Source of the DNA: Peltaster fructicola
Lineage: Eukaryota; Ascomycota; Dothideomycetes
Length of the DNA: 64,000 nucleotides
Direction of reading: 5' to 3'
NCBI GenBank assembly: GCA_001592805.2
Contig: CP051140.1
Location: 497,501 to 561,500, forward strand
The stretch's first letter is position 1; every line of letters starts with the position of its first letter. Made by a program: the position numbers and the translations under genes. Shown piece by piece: positions 33,114 to 46,183 of this stretch. The notes under the pieces are model-generated. The model worked only from the letters and a program-made list of their open reading frames with translations. It did not search any database and had not been told where the DNA came from.

Positions 33114-34496
33114 TCAAACAGCACCCACCTTCACGTTGACGATGTCATCCTCTGAGACTGGTAGAGCTGTCTGATTGCTCGACGAAGCTGCTGCGTTCTT
33201 TTGGCTCATCGATGTGGACGGCTCATATGCAGGTAACTCATCGTCCACCACAGCAACCGGAGGATTGCCCGTCAGCCCAACAGATGCAGCACCAGTTGCA
33301 GATCCAACTGCAACACCATTATCGACGTGGCTCCTCTCAAGAGCTGGCGGCAAGATCCTAACAGGAACATCCCTAAACTTGAGGTGCTTCGTCTCCTCCG
33401 CAACCGTCAAGGTCACCTCAAAGTCGACGGTATACGTCCGAGTGATGTTCTTTGTAGAGAAGGTGCTGGGCAGACCTTGCAGAGGCTTCATCGTCACTGT
33501 CTTGGTGTAGTCGTTGGCCTTGGAGAAAGGACGAGTATCCTGTACGACGCCAGTCAAGGTGAGCTGTCTCTCCTTGTCTTCCGATTGTACTCTACTGAGA
33601 AAGGCCACCTCCGCTCTGACCAGCGTCCAGCTGCTGATACACATTCGAAACGCAGTAAGCTTAACTTCAGGCTGCTCTTGTACTGTCGATCGCTCCAGAT
33701 CGGGACGAAGGGAGAGTTCAAACTTGACTTCCTCACCAAGCAGCAGATTCGCAGAGCCATTCAGGATCGCGTGTATTGCGAATGTTGGATAGGCGTCAGA
33801 TTTGAAGAAAGCCGCAGTCTTGGCCTTGAAACCGCTTGGCCGCTCATGCTCTGGCAGTAGATACTTGTTCGAGATAGAGAGCATGTGGTTAGGACTCTTC
33901 ATGACAGCGTCATGAGCGATGGCACCAGGGACTCTCGGTTGCTCATACATCACAGGCAGCCCAACCTGTCCACCGTAACTCAGTACATTCACGTCGATGC
34001 CGGGCACTGAGAGTATAGCTCTTACGCGATACTCTACGAAGCACTCGAACCTGTGGTTCATGATGCCGGTGTCATAGTTATAGAGCATCGTTGGAGGTAG
34101 AGGCGAGTTTGGTGTCATATCGAAGTGAGGATCTGGATCGAAGTTGTCCGTAGGCAAGTTGTGGATGTGTTCTGGAAATCGCAGCTTGAAAGGGAAGGTA
34201 TGTGGTGCAGCGCTCGCGATCCGTATAGGTCCGGCATGGATCGTGCTCTGGATAGCCAAGACTGGTGCTCTTCCGCGATATGTGACATGGTATCTTCCTC
34301 TCCTGACACGAATCTTTGTCTTCGATCGTCCTTCTAGTAAAACATTTACCTCCATAGGTCCAAAGAGCTCTGTGACGGTCGCATCTTTCGAACTGAAGGT
34401 CACAGTGACCTGCCCTAATATCTCTTTCTCTGATCCGTAATATGTCTCCCTCGGACGATCGAGCATCAACCTGGTGCTGAGGTCTCCGATTGGCAT
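33114..34496 (-). CDS. arrestin-like protein (alpha-arrestin adaptor)
   Basis: 460 aa, single exon. Residues ~5-150 fit the arrestin N domain: a DRPRETYYGSEKEILGQVTV start, then ELFGPMEVNVLLEGRSKTKI and HTFPFKLRFPEHI. Residues ~225-390 fit the C domain (NLLLGEEVKFELSLRPD, RTYTVDFEVTLTVAEETKHL). The disordered tail contains DDELPAYEP, an LPxY motif of the PY class used to recruit Rsp5-type ubiquitin ligases. The family links transporters to ubiquitination and endocytosis. The start MPIGDLSTRL is the first Met and fits the beginning of the fold. No sign of damage. Confidence 0.82.
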   Translation of the reverse strand: MPIGDLSTRLMLDRPRETYYGSEKEILGQVTVTFSSKDATVTELFGPMEVNVLLEGRSKTKIRVRRGRYHVTYRGRAPVLAIQSTIHAGPIRIASAAPHTFPFKLRFPEHIHNLPTDNFDPDPHFDMTPNSPLPPTMLYNYDTGIMNHRFECFVEYRVRAILSVPGIDVNVLSYGGQVGLPVMYEQPRVPGAIAHDAVMKSPNHMLSISNKYLLPEHERPSGFKAKTAAFFKSDAYPTFAIHAILNGSANLLLGEEVKFELSLRPDLERSTVQEQPEVKLTAFRMCISSWTLVRAEVAFLSRVQSEDKERQLTLTGVVQDTRPFSKANDYTKTVTMKPLQGLPSTFSTKNITRTYTVDFEVTLTVAEETKHLKFRDVPVRILPPALERSHVDNGVAVGSATGAASVGLTGNPPVAVVDDELPAYEPSTSMSQKNAAASSSNQTALPVSEDDIVNVKVGAV

Positions 34497-36739
34497 GATT
34501 GCGTTGAAAGCTTCTTATATTGTCGAAATTTCTTTGTGTTGTGAACAGACTGGGCGTCCTCGAGAGCTCTTGCTATACCTTGGTTCACTTGTGTTGCGGT
34601 TGAGGGACAAGGCTAAAGTGTACAAGAGACGTTCGACTGGTGACTCAGAGATTAGTCCACCCTTCGTGCGGCTGGGAAGCTTCTTGCAATTAGTCTGTAG
34701 CTAAGCGCCTCCTACCTGTGATAGCTGTCGCCAAGCTATCGTGACTCTTGCCGCGCCTCACTCGTGCAGCACGAGAGCTGCCGCAGCTATCGCGGCTCGG
34801 TTTTGTGGTTGTGATCGATCGTGACGATGGTGGAACGCCTACCTTGAGAAGCTCTGATCGTGTCTTGCGATGCTGTCGGGAGTCATTCAAGCCGATCGCG
34901 TTACTCCTACAATCGTGCGTCCGATGGGAGCAGATTCAGGTATGCGGCTGTGTATACATCCGAGAAGACTGACTGGCAAGTGTATATCGATCAAACACGA
35001 TGAGGAAGAGCGGAGACGAAGCCACAATGTTGCACGCACGTGACAGTGGCGTGCCTGAGGACGGCAGGCTTAATTTGCACCTCACTCGCTGCTAATCTCT
35101 TCATCACGAGTGAATGCTTTTCGGTGCATCAACTTCATTCTCCACGCACTCCGTGTATACCACAGGTTGAAACAGCTCGCATCGTCATCGAGGTTCACGT
35201 GCAAGACGTGAAAGCACATCCGCACGACCAAGTCCACAGGAACAGCACCGGAGAACACCTCGCCAGACTTGAGTCTAACGATGCTCGTACACAACGCCCT
35301 CTACAAGATCAGACACCGCTTGCCATCCTTACCGCCATCGATTCTGGGCTTATGCAAGGCCTTGTCGCTCTTGATGATGTGCTTCGATTAGAGGCTATCC
35401 AAGCAGACCGGGATACTGACACAGAAATTGTAAGAAGTTTTAGGTTCAACAGATATTGCGGACTCCTGTCCACACTAGCACATTCTGCAGCTGATCCTCG
35501 GGAAAGGACGTTCAAACTGGCTTTTGCGCCATGTTTCTCTCGAACAAGCGAGGATTGAATGGGCCTCTGCATTCTTACCGTACACCTCTGCTGCCGAGCA
35601 AGCAATGCGAGTCTGCCAAAAGGCATGAAGACTGTACAGCTCCGCAGAGCAGTGACATCACGCATACGCTATCTTGTAGTGGCATATACAAGATTGTCGA
35701 CTAGCCTTCAGTCAGAAGGATATTGCATAGAGCGTGAACACTTGCTAGACGAAGCAGATGAAGATCGCCAGTAAGAAGACGATCGACAACTACAGTCTGT
35801 GTGCGAAGACTTATCAACAGGGGAAGCTGACCTGTCTGTCACAACTTATGACCATGCAAACATCAAACCACCTCCAGCTTTCAAGCTTGTGCTAAGCAAT
35901 CAATGCCGACTTTCGACAAACACAGAGAATGCCCTAATATCTAATTACCGCAGGCTCTTATCAGCACATCAACCGTAGCTCAGGAGCGCTTCACGAGATC
36001 TTCTCGCCATTGCAACCCGAGAACTAGGTGGGTCTATATCTTCTCATATAGATCTCGTGGCCTGTCCTTGTACTACTACCCTTTCCGCATCAATCCTACC
36101 ATATGAACGAGAGCAATGTTACTGTCAATGATCGCAGAAGGACATATGCTAGATCACTACATCGTCACCAAAGCAAACGAGCCGTAAGACATCTGCAACC
36201 ACAGGCTGCAGCATCGCAGTTACTAACGAATGACGAAACATACACTCCATGCCTACGTGCGCAGATAGTATCCAGCGAACCACGCAGATGCCGTCACCAG
36301 CCTAGTCAAGCCTATGACCTTCATCAAGAAGCTACGACACTCATCAACAAGCCTCGACCTTCATCAACAAGCCTCGACCTTCATCAACAAGCCTCGACCT
36401 TCATCAACAAGCTACGACCTTCACCAACCAGACATACCACCATCAAAAGGCATTCAAAAAAAGAGAAAGAGAAGACAAAGACAGATTTGTAGACTACGAG
36501 CAAAAGTTGTGTGAAGAGATCGAGCGATCGTGAACAGGACTGTTGTCTCCCGACCAGAAACACCATCACGGTCGAATTCAGCGGATGGTAGTCCGTTCGC
36601 TCTGTCACGTATCGACTATAATGAACACCACAAGAAGGCTTATTGCAACCACTAGAGGCTACGCATCTGCCGAAGTGCGCTCATGTACCACAACATTTCA
36701 TCATGTTGAGAGGATAGCTGCTCCATACCATCCTTCAAT
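34497..36739. other. intergenic with a 20-bp tandem array
   Basis: No gene supported; open frames (for example 35040-35558) have no recognised domain. It contains the 20-bp repeat at 36317-36427. Confidence 0.5.
36317..36427 (+). repeat. 20-bp tandem repeat, about six units
   Basis: The unit TCATCAACAAGCCTCGACCT repeats at 36321, 36341, 36361, 36381, 36401 and (partial) 36421. The central units are identical and the outer ones vary. The 20-bp period shifts the frame at each unit, so the array cycles through all three reading frames. Confidence 0.9.
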
Positions 36740-38454
36740 CTACGATGCAGCGAACTTGCTCTTACTACGAAGAGTCTTGCCATACTTGTAGAAGACAAAC
36801 GGAATAGGCACCATGAGCATGGTAAGGAAGGCAATCAGGCAGGAAGCCCATTGGTGACCAAGTTGATCGTACACTGCGGACGTCAGCGAAGCTTGGAGAA
36901 GCTGTATAACACTTACTCTGCTCTGTGAATAGTGGAAAGGCGGCTGCCGCAATGGTACGTGTGGTGGTGTTTATTGCCATTGCACTCGCAGCATACTTCG
37001 GCCAAGCAGATGGCAAGTAGGTGAAGAGTCCTTGGAAGACGAAGAAAAACCTGTCTGACGTCAGCTACTACCATTGGTAGCGCATTGTGACTCACCCGAC
37101 ACTGAATGGAATCGTCGCGATGATTGGCACAATCCAATGTACCCATGGGAAAGTTGTCCAAGCAAACCAGAAGAGTGAGAGAGTGACAATTGGTCCGCCA
37201 TACATGACCGGAGGAAGACGCAACTCTGGCTCTGGCTTGTAAGTTGGGTTCTTCTCCTTCTCCTTGCCCATCCGTTTGAGCCAGTCCTTGTGCCACAGAG
37301 GATTGCACATGCAGGCGATAAAGTTGCCCACAAGAAGTCCCAGAAACGTGAGACCGACCTGCCAGACAGTAAAGCCATGGTTTTCGCTGAAGACAAGCTG
37401 GAAGGCACCGAAGAAGAGGTAGAGGATTCCCTGAAGCAGAGCAGTATAGGTACTGATCGCAGTGATCATAGGATCGAGGAAGAGGAGCTGAAATGGTACG
37501 TAGAGAGCTGTGAGGAGCGCTCCAGACAGAGTCTTCTCTTTGCGTGCCAGCTCGGAGGCAGAGTGATACTCGTTATCGCCGGTAATCTTGCGAAGACTTG
37601 CTGCTTTCTTCGCAAGAAGGACCGGATGGAATGTCTCTTGCATGATCACGACGCAGACCAAGATGATAAAGGCCCAAATGATCATAACGTAGAAGATCCA
37701 GCGCCTGCGAGTTGTCAGTTCTGGTCCAACTATTCGTGCTTAACCCACCATGAAGTGAAGGAGCAGATGAAGCCGCCGACTAGTGGTCCGAGGACTGGAC
37801 CTATGAATGCTCCGCCTGAGAAGACTGTCATAGGAACCAGGAGTTGTGGAGGCTTGTACATATCGACAATCGTGCCAGCAGCTACGGCGAGGAACGCACT
37901 TCCGGAGAAGCCATCCAAGAATCGAGTGACCAGCAGCGTCTGGATGTTGGGTGCCACAGCGCATGGAATCAGCCAAACCAGGAATGTGAAGGTAGCGCCA
38001 ACATAGATTGGCTTTCGTCCATAGAACTAGACTTATCAGTGAGGGTGAGAAACCCAAGGCCAATACTCACCTCGGAGAGAGGTCCGAACAGCATAGGACC
38101 TGCAGCCAGACCAAGTACATACAAGGAAAGACCTAAGATTGTGACCTCGAGACTAACTTCCCATTGCATTTGGATCTGTGCGTATGCTGGCGTGTACAGT
38201 GATGACGTTGCAGTCCTAGAGCAATGTCAGTGCAGATCAGCAACCAGCTTACGGACTTACACCATACATGCGCCTGCTGCGACTGTCGTGATGTAGAACC
38301 ATTTCTTCGCTACCGAGAAGGTTCGTGGATCGAGCGGATCGTTGTCACCGTCCCACTGGACGAGGTAGTTCTGATTGCCTTGTATCTGCACGTTGTTGCT
38401 GCTGCGTGGTGCCTCCTTGTCGAGAGACGGGCGCTCTTTGGAATCGACCGACAT
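36740..38454 (-). CDS. MFS transporter, DHA1 (drug:H+ antiporter) type
   Basis: Six exons: 38454-38261, 38215-38071, 38026-37749, 37704-37096, 37050-36917, 36873-36740. The phases are consistent and sum to 498 codons (497 aa); introns are 43-46 bp with GTAAGT/GTGAGT-like donors, except GTGGGT in intron 3. The cytosolic N-terminus carries DPLDPRTFSVAKKWFYI. MFS motif A appears as GPLSEFYGRKP after TM2, and the antiporter motif C as GGAFIGPVLGPLVGG in TM5. The loop and second half (MQETFHPVLLAKKA, then TM7-12) and C-terminal YKYGKTLRSKSKFAAS are typical of fungal DHA1 polyamine/fluconazole-type exporters. Substrate unknown; plasma membrane location inferred. Gene appears intact. Confidence 0.88.
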
Positions 38455-41400
38455 GGTATGCTCGATGAAGTGTTTAGCCTCGTGTCAAGGACTGCTGCGA
38501 CTTAAGGGTGATGATAAAATAGTAGAGTAAGATGCATTATTGAGGGTGCTGGAATGAGATGACTTCCTTGTCGACCATGTCTGCCGCATGGGAATGTCGC
38601 CGGCGGTGATTGTCTTTGACGAACGCTTACTCCGCCGAGCTGAGGTATCGAAGTTCTGCTGATCACATTTCGTCCGCCGTGATCTGACACGTGACTGGTA
38701 CCTGCGGAAGTTGTGCTGCGGGCTTTGGGAAGCAGATAATCCTTCGACATGTGCCGGGCGAACAAGAATGATTGAGGAAATCATGTACTTCGCCATGCTC
38801 TTACTGATTGATGGGCTTCTCCCAGACAGGTCGGATCGGTAAGTGATATGAGACCACTCATGGCGAGCAATGAATCCACCAACCTCCAGAGAATGCCCGA
38901 CAACAGGCTACTGAAAAATCATGGTGATGGAAGCTTCTCAAACTGCATGTGACCCACCGGCGACCAATTCGGTAGTGTCGGAACACGTTGCTGTCTTCAT
39001 GTACCTCAATAACGGCCAAGCAGGCTTGGAGATCCAATGATAGGGGTCCACTATCGTAAGCAATGCGTTTGTGGTTGTATGAACCATTCGCGCATCTTGC
39101 GAGCGAGTGCTACAGCCGATGAGCTACACAAGAGTCCTCTTCAAGCGAGACCTGCAAGCAAATAGGTCTTGGTAGCCACATGGACGTCTCCGACACATCC
39201 TTAGGCCACAGGAATGTTGGGTGTCAGTGATGTCGCTCTCAATGCTTGTACTGTAGACAGCTAAGATGTATTTACTTGCTGTTGGTAAGGTCAGCTCGGC
39301 GTGCAGAATAGTCTTCTCTGCCAAGGAAGCCACATTGGCAGACTGTGAAACGGTCAGCAGCTCTGGTCTTCTCGTGATTTGTACGCCGGAGTCCTCCTCG
39401 CTCTGATGTAGTCTGCAGTGCATGCTATGGAACTGAGAGCCGTAGAGACTTGGTAAGGTAAAGGCGATAGTTCATGGGATGTCAGCAAAGTCCGACAAGA
39501 GGCGGCGGACGTGTACAGGAGTGATCGGTTTCCTCGCTGCGAACTCGCATGTTCCTGATGCATCAGAAGTACTTCGAAGGTAGGCTTGCCATGCAGCAAT
39601 AAGCGTAGCACCATAGATCGAGAATCATCACTCGAGTTTGCCGCATGCGGCCATCGAAGACACTTTACCGGACTCCTGAATGAGAATACTCGACAGCTTA
39701 CCAGTCGTCGCTGTATCTCATACCCGTGGCAGCAAGCTAGCGAGGATGTTCAGCTTCATCAAAGACGTTTAGACATTCCTCGTACAGAGCGTTCAGATCA
39801 GTGCTTGCAACCGACACTTCGTGTTGCATTGCCAAGCCTGTGCTTTCAGCATAAGCATTATTGAGCAGGTCACCACAGTCCTTTCGCAACCAGCCTGTAG
39901 GATCAGCGCACGACAGATGCTAGACTCCAACCACGTTGACGAGGAGTCAGCACTAGGACCGAGCAGATGAAGTCGTAGATTGACAATGACTTCGGTTGCG
40001 GCGTTCTCGATGAGATCTCTGCGGCCAAAGCTTGAAGGAACCAACAAGACTCCTCTATCATTGTGCTCTTAACGGCAATGTTGATCATATCTGCTGCCGG
40101 GATCGATGCAGCACCTCCGATCTCATGCCCTTGGAGCTAGGGCTTGTCGTCGAGATTGGTGAAGCTGCGCCAGGCTCGTGCGGTCTCCTCCAATCTTGGC
40201 TGCATTGCTCCAAGCGGACCTCTCACTGAGAACTTCTCAGCGTACTGCTAACGCTGGAGGTCGGCCATCAGCTCAAAACTCCTCGATGCGATTTCAGGCG
40301 TACGGAGGCAAGTTGCCCGGCATTTTGTGACGGAAGTCGCTGTTGGCGTTGGCAGCACTGCTATATTCCAATGGAAACTAGGTCAACTGCGAGGCTCATT
40401 GTGGCAATCGTGAGAAGTGGTATGCCACCACCATCTTGAGTTGTCGTGCGGATATGCTTTGCAGAGATACTCATGTGTTCAGTCTATCCCGCAGGCCAAG
40501 GATCTTGCTTCGTCGGAACCACCGAGCCCGGTTGTCAAGCAGTATGACCAGGTTAGGGGTGCGGAAGTCGAGATTGGTAGGACCGTCTTGGAATCTAAGG
40601 AGATGGTGCCCTTGATGATGCTCGTGAAGGCTGCTGTAGCTTCTTGATGGCCAACGTTCGGCTTGAAGATCCAACGTATAGTTTGTTGCAACTCTTAGCC
40701 TGCTCAGTGGTGTTATTGATCGCATGCGCCTCAATAGAATCTCCAGTCCTCGTCCTTTCGAACGGCGAGCTTCGGCAGATGATTTTGCATCGTAGTCGAG
40801 GCTATTGGTGCCGTAGAACTGCTTGGTGAGTGCAGAAGTATTGATGAGAGAGTAGACGTAAAGAAGCTACCCTGCTTACCCTAAGAGATATACCACAACC
40901 CTTCGACCCTAGTTCCGACCCTACTACCCTGACCCTACCTCTACGCGGACAGCATTGCGACTGTCGTCGCAATCACTGCCCGCTTCGGTCGCCGAGGATA
41001 TGGTACTTTAGACAGTTGTAGAAGTCGTATGGTGCAGAGTCTCGAAAATGAGTCGTTGAGGTCCACCATGAAACAAGCAATCCAAGAGGGCGCTAGAGCC
41101 TGAAGTACAAGGACTGCGTTCTCCAGTGCTCCGTATGCCACTCCATGGTGATCATCTGTCAGAGGATGGCAACTGCTTCGAACGCTATGACGTTGAGAAG
41201 ACTGCGATGAAGATGTAAGAACTCTCAGATGGGAGGTATCTTTTGTAGAAAGGTCGAGCATCTTACTCGCTGACAGTAGAATGCTCCTGTGTTGAATCCA
41301 GCATTGACCTCTGGCCACTTCAAAGAGGTTCCAACAGCGTGACGGCGTGAAGCATCCTCAAGGTCGGCATGATAGACCATTGATAGCAATAAGAGCATGA

Positions 41401-43957
41401 AGCTCCATAGTGTTCGTTCTAGGTATGATTCAGAAGTCCTTGCTCAGCAGAAGAACAGACAAGAACTGCCCGATCGCTTGCCAAGGATAGTGGGCTTATC
41501 ACTACCATCGTCTCAAACTGGATTCTATCGACGCTGAGACAGACACACATTGGTTGGGTCGATTTCGATCTCGATTCCGATCAATGCATGATGATTTGGT
41601 AAATGTGCGCGGTCATAGTTCTCACGACTGCCGATGCGACGCATATGACAGTGTGCGCTTGCAGTTGAGATGCGCATTGCATCCACACTAGTCGACGCCC
41701 GTCGGTGATAGGCACATCTGCACTCAAAGACCTTTGTCAACGTATTTGATGGCTCAGCGATTCAGAAATGAGTCTCAGGGATTGGAGACTGGCGAATTGT
41801 CCTGCGAAGCTGCTTGACGATAGAACGATTAGAATGCAATGTTGAGCATCTGACACGAGCAGTCCAATGCAGCACGATTGATCGCCGCTGGTGAAGGAGC
41901 GTAGGCATGGCGCCACCATGATACGACCTTCCGCCAGCTTAGAAAGAAGATGCCCTGTATTTGTGTTGCGTCGAATCCCGAGCAGAACTTACCTCATGGG
42001 ATCGATGATACGATGTCTGAAGCATGGCCTTTCCGTATGTCATTCGTTGAGAGAGCTCGTCGGCGTTTCTCACACTTGTGAGGTGATAGAACGACGAGCT
42101 GGGCAGCAAAGTATTGTGTGGAAGGTGCCTGAGTTTGCAGCCAGCCTAGTGAAGCTGATTGCAGCCGGTGAGCATCGTACGACCAAGCTTGTTGACATTG
42201 CTGTGATACTGGATGGTTGTCCGAGCACATGCTTGTAGTAGCAAGCTTCGAATCGATAGCTCACTCTATGCTTTTCCGTGAGTGTGCTCGCGCAGCTAGC
42301 AAGATGGCAGCTGGTGCAGCGATGTGAGAAGCAGTTGCAACGACTACCATTGTCTTGCCATTCGGCGACGCGACTGACCCTAGGGTTGATGGTCTGGATC
42401 AAGTATACCATCAAGCTGTGTCTACTCGATGGCTGTAGACATTCCTGGAGCTGCTGAGAGGCATCATCTCCACATAGACAGTCTGGCAGCTGAATCCTGT
42501 ACTGAAGTGGAACCTTGGGCATTTCTCGACCCTCCAAGACTTCAGTGATCGATCCCGTCATGCCAATTAGACATAAGGCTAGGTGCAAGCTCTCCTACTG
42601 CACGCCGTTCGAGGATATACCTTCATTGCATGGAGGGCACACCACAAGTGCGTGACTCCGACAGCCGTACAGAATGGATCGGGTGTTGTGATGGTATTCA
42701 AGCTCTTTCTGCGTTGGCAATCTCAATGGACCTCGACTCGCTCTGCGTCAGTTGCTTGGATGTAGCACATCTGGTGGTTCGCGTCGCTCGACTTGCGTCA
42801 GCTCGATCAAGAGCCGTCAAGGACCGGTCTGTACATTGTCAATGGACAGTTCTGTGTATTGCGCAAGACGAGCTTCTTCAAGAGTTGAAGCAGTTCCGAT
42901 CCGGCAGCGGGCAAAGGTAGGAAACATCGGCGCCAGCTTCAGTACTGTCGCTGATCTTCCGTTCATCTCGAGACAAATGATGAAGCATGTCGCAATCAAG
43001 GATTTCGCGAAGAACGCATACGACACGCTTCGAACGTTGACGAATGTACATGTAGAAATCGATATTGCGCTTGAGGATTGCTCGGCATGGTCCTTGACGC
43101 GTACGTGACGCGCAGTGTGGAGCATAGACGAGCCTCAGGCCAAGTACAAGGACAATGAACACTTACCCTGTGACATCTGCACTCACGTCGTCGCGACTAC
43201 ATCGATCTCTACCATGTTGTCGGCCGCCCCAATGCTGACATTAAGTTCTCTAACATTCATACAGCTGGGTGACACCAGCCACACAAGCTCCATCGCGAAG
43301 AGACTGGAGGAATCGAAGCAATGAGTAGACATCATCGACCAAGGCACTCATACGGAGCGTGAAAACATCTCATTGACGTCAGGTCGAGTGGCCGTCGCCG
43401 GTGTAGCTGTGACAGCCTGGACAGTGACAATATGGATGGATTCTGAGCTGTCTGGGTGGGCAAACAAGATTACGCACTCCTGAAGGCCGCTTCGACATTG
43501 ACGACCAGATGTCCAACACGTGGAAGAGGCGATAATCGGCACGATCAAGGAGACTTGGTAGATATGGGATCCTCTGTGCTTGTCAGCTCATGTCCTTCGA
43601 TCAGTTACTCCGCCGGGTCAGAGGTCGTCTTGCGAAAGGATGACAAATGTGGCGCTTTCCTCCGCCGAGACTAGATTCTGATTCCTCCGCCGAATGCTTC
43701 CACTCATACTCATACAGCCGAGTGTCTCAGAAGCACGATGGACCACTCTACCATCGTCGCAACTGGGAAATGCTACGTCGAGTCGAAGATACGAGGACTA
43801 CTCACTCTGTCGAAGGTGCGATAGGTTAAGCTTGTACATCATTGGCGGTCCTCATAGCTACATCGGGAGTCAGCTGTAGTGCATTATCGTCGACCAAGAC
43901 AAATGACCTCGCCGCCCATCGATGGAGTGATTGTCGATTCGACTGACGAAGACCGCG
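38455..43957. other. 5.5-kb gene-poor stretch
   Basis: No gene supported. Frames stay below about 175 codons, show no domains and often overlap on both strands. I see no transposon ends, rRNA or tRNA. Confidence 0.45.
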
Positions 43958-46183
43958 ATGGCTCACATCCAAACTCCCGATAACGGCACAATACCCATGG
44001 ATGACAGATGCAGAGTCAAGCGACGAGGGCTTCGTAAAGGCACTCACAGTTGCTGGGAATGCAAGCGAAGGAAGATGCGGTGCGTTGCCGACGCAAGTGT
44101 CACCCGCGGACCCACCGTCTGTCAAGGCTGTAGGCGTCGAGGATCAGCTTGTGTCAGCCAGGAGGTGCCTGAAGAGATCGCCTTTGGAATCATCAACGCG
44201 GATGTAGGAGACGGCGCTGTCACACTTTCTACAGACGCCGCGGTGAACAACCCGCTCACGCCTGCATCGACAGTATCACGACAATCCGGACGATCTAGCA
44301 ATGCTCTGGGACTTGAGAACATTTCCGATGGCCTTACGAAAACTCGCAGCACAGGTAGCACCTTGACAGTATCAGAGCAGCTGTATGCAGCTCTACCTTC
44401 TCTGGACGATATGAGAAGGATTCAACACGTGTGTACCCTGCCTGACATCTCAGCTTATGAGCTCATGACCATGCCTTATGCGACTCTAAGTCAGCGAGAT
44501 CGTCCAGGGGACCCATCACAGGAGAGGTCCTGGACGACGCTCAGCCAGGTCGGTACGATTGAGCCTCACTGTCACCCTGTTGTGATCGCAAGGCATATGC
44601 TCATGCTTGCAAGTGCACTTCAACATCTTGACCCTGCCCGTCACACTGAGATCAGAGGGCTGTCTGAGAGGCCACACACCATAGCTGAGCGCCTAAGCCG
44701 TGTGGCTAATCAGCATGTGACGTCCAGAGACGAGATGTTGGGCAGTATAGAGGCACTGGAATGTGTCCTGATCGAAAGTGTCTACCAGGCGAACCTTGGA
44801 AATTTGCGCCACAGCTGGATCCTAGCTCGTCGAGCAGTGAGTGTTGCTCAGCTGATGGGCCTCGATAGGCCTGATCAACGTGCACAGTACCAAGTCCTCG
44901 ACGACAAGAGACCGCATAATCTACGAACCATGTGGCGACGCATTGTCTTTCTGGATCGCTTCCTCTGTATCATGCTCGGGCTTCCACCAGCATGTCCTGA
45001 CTCGTCCTGGGCTCAGACCACAGCAGTCGAGAGTTCTACAGGAGAACGACTGGAGCGGATACATTGCATGGTCGCTTCGCGTATACTACAGACCGGCGTA
45101 AAAGAGCTCACTGCAACAGACAGACAACAACTGCAGTCGCTCGACACTGAGTTGCAAAAGGCTGTGAGAAGTCTGCCTGCTAGATGGTGGCTAATTCCTC
45201 GTCTTGATGCTTCTCAGACTGATCCTCGAACTATGTTCTGGAACACAGGCCGCATCTTTGCTCAAGTGCTGCATTACAATCTTGTCTATCGTCTTCATCT
45301 ACCATACGTATTCCGGACATCACCAACAGATCATACCTACGAGTATTCGAGGATGACCTGTGCCAATGCCAGCCGTGAGATCTTGACAAGATTTCTGGCA
45401 CTTCGAGCGTTCAATGGCATTGCATCCAGCTGTCGCATCATTGATTTCATAGCCCTGATGGCGGCATTGACCCTGCTGCTCTCGCATCTCCATCTGCAGG
45501 CTTCAGCTACAGAGAATTTTCTCGCACATCAGTACCACACTGACCGTGCTATGATCGAGCAGGTGTACGAGAGTATGAAAGAAGCCCACCAGTTTAAGTC
45601 TGATCCCCTGAGCGCACGGAGTGCTGATCTGCTTGGTCGTCTTATGGCTATTGATACCTACGAAGCTGATGGATTCCTCCAAAATACCAAGGTGGCTCAT
45701 ATCCATCCTGGTGCGGAGGTTCATAAGGGAGGTGACGCATATACCCGGGCGACCAATGGCACCAACGAACATGCTGTGATCCCCAACACGGAGGATAATG
45801 ATGGCTGTCCCGGAAACGACCATGGGATCAGTGGCGTCCCTGGCATCTGCAGCACGGAGAATGACAATCACCATCTCCGAAACAGCCATACGATCAATGT
45901 GTACCCTGGAGTCGAAGGCGTGGAGAACGATGACGAGCACTCTGTCAGCATACAGATTCCTTACTTCGGGCTCATCAAGATATCACGGAATGCAAATCTC
46001 AACCTAAGTTCGAGCCGCGTTCCTCCGGTGCCAGATTACGTTGCACCACAAGATGTCTATCCTGGTCTTGCAGCTGATCTAGAGGACTGGGCCTTTCAAG
46101 GCGTGGATCTAGCTCTCCTCGATACAATCATGCAGAGCATAGAGAACAATGAAGCGGACTCCGCGAATGGAGAAAACACTTGA
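43958..46183 (+). CDS. Zn2Cys6 transcription factor
   Basis: 741 aa from the ATG at 43958; the frame is open from 43931 but only with TTG. Residues ~31-70 hold the binuclear zinc cluster: HSCWECKRRKMRC, then a 12-residue loop and CQGCRRRGSAC, with all six Cys. The middle region (about residues 180-480) looks like the fungal_trans regulatory domain, with helical NLRHSWILARRAVSVAQLMG and LRTMWRRIVFLDRFLCIMLG. The C-terminus has a degenerate Asn/His/Gly-rich stretch (about 600-660) with repeated GV/VPG and ENDN pieces. Nuclear DNA binding is expected. Targets unknown; the nearest gene is about 1.2 kb away. Confidence 0.88.
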   Translation: MAHIQTPDNGTIPMDDRCRVKRRGLRKGTHSCWECKRRKMRCVADASVTRGPTVCQGCRRRGSACVSQEVPEEIAFGIINADVGDGAVTLSTDAAVNNPLTPASTVSRQSGRSSNALGLENISDGLTKTRSTGSTLTVSEQLYAALPSLDDMRRIQHVCTLPDISAYELMTMPYATLSQRDRPGDPSQERSWTTLSQVGTIEPHCHPVVIARHMLMLASALQHLDPARHTEIRGLSERPHTIAERLSRVANQHVTSRDEMLGSIEALECVLIESVYQANLGNLRHSWILARRAVSVAQLMGLDRPDQRAQYQVLDDKRPHNLRTMWRRIVFLDRFLCIMLGLPPACPDSSWAQTTAVESSTGERLERIHCMVASRILQTGVKELTATDRQQLQSLDTELQKAVRSLPARWWLIPRLDASQTDPRTMFWNTGRIFAQVLHYNLVYRLHLPYVFRTSPTDHTYEYSRMTCANASREILTRFLALRAFNGIASSCRIIDFIALMAALTLLLSHLHLQASATENFLAHQYHTDRAMIEQVYESMKEAHQFKSDPLSARSADLLGRLMAIDTYEADGFLQNTKVAHIHPGAEVHKGGDAYTRATNGTNEHAVIPNTEDNDGCPGNDHGISGVPGICSTENDNHHLRNSHTINVYPGVEGVENDDEHSVSIQIPYFGLIKISRNANLNLSSSRVPPVPDYVAPQDVYPGLAADLEDWAFQGVDLALLDTIMQSIENNEADSANGENT

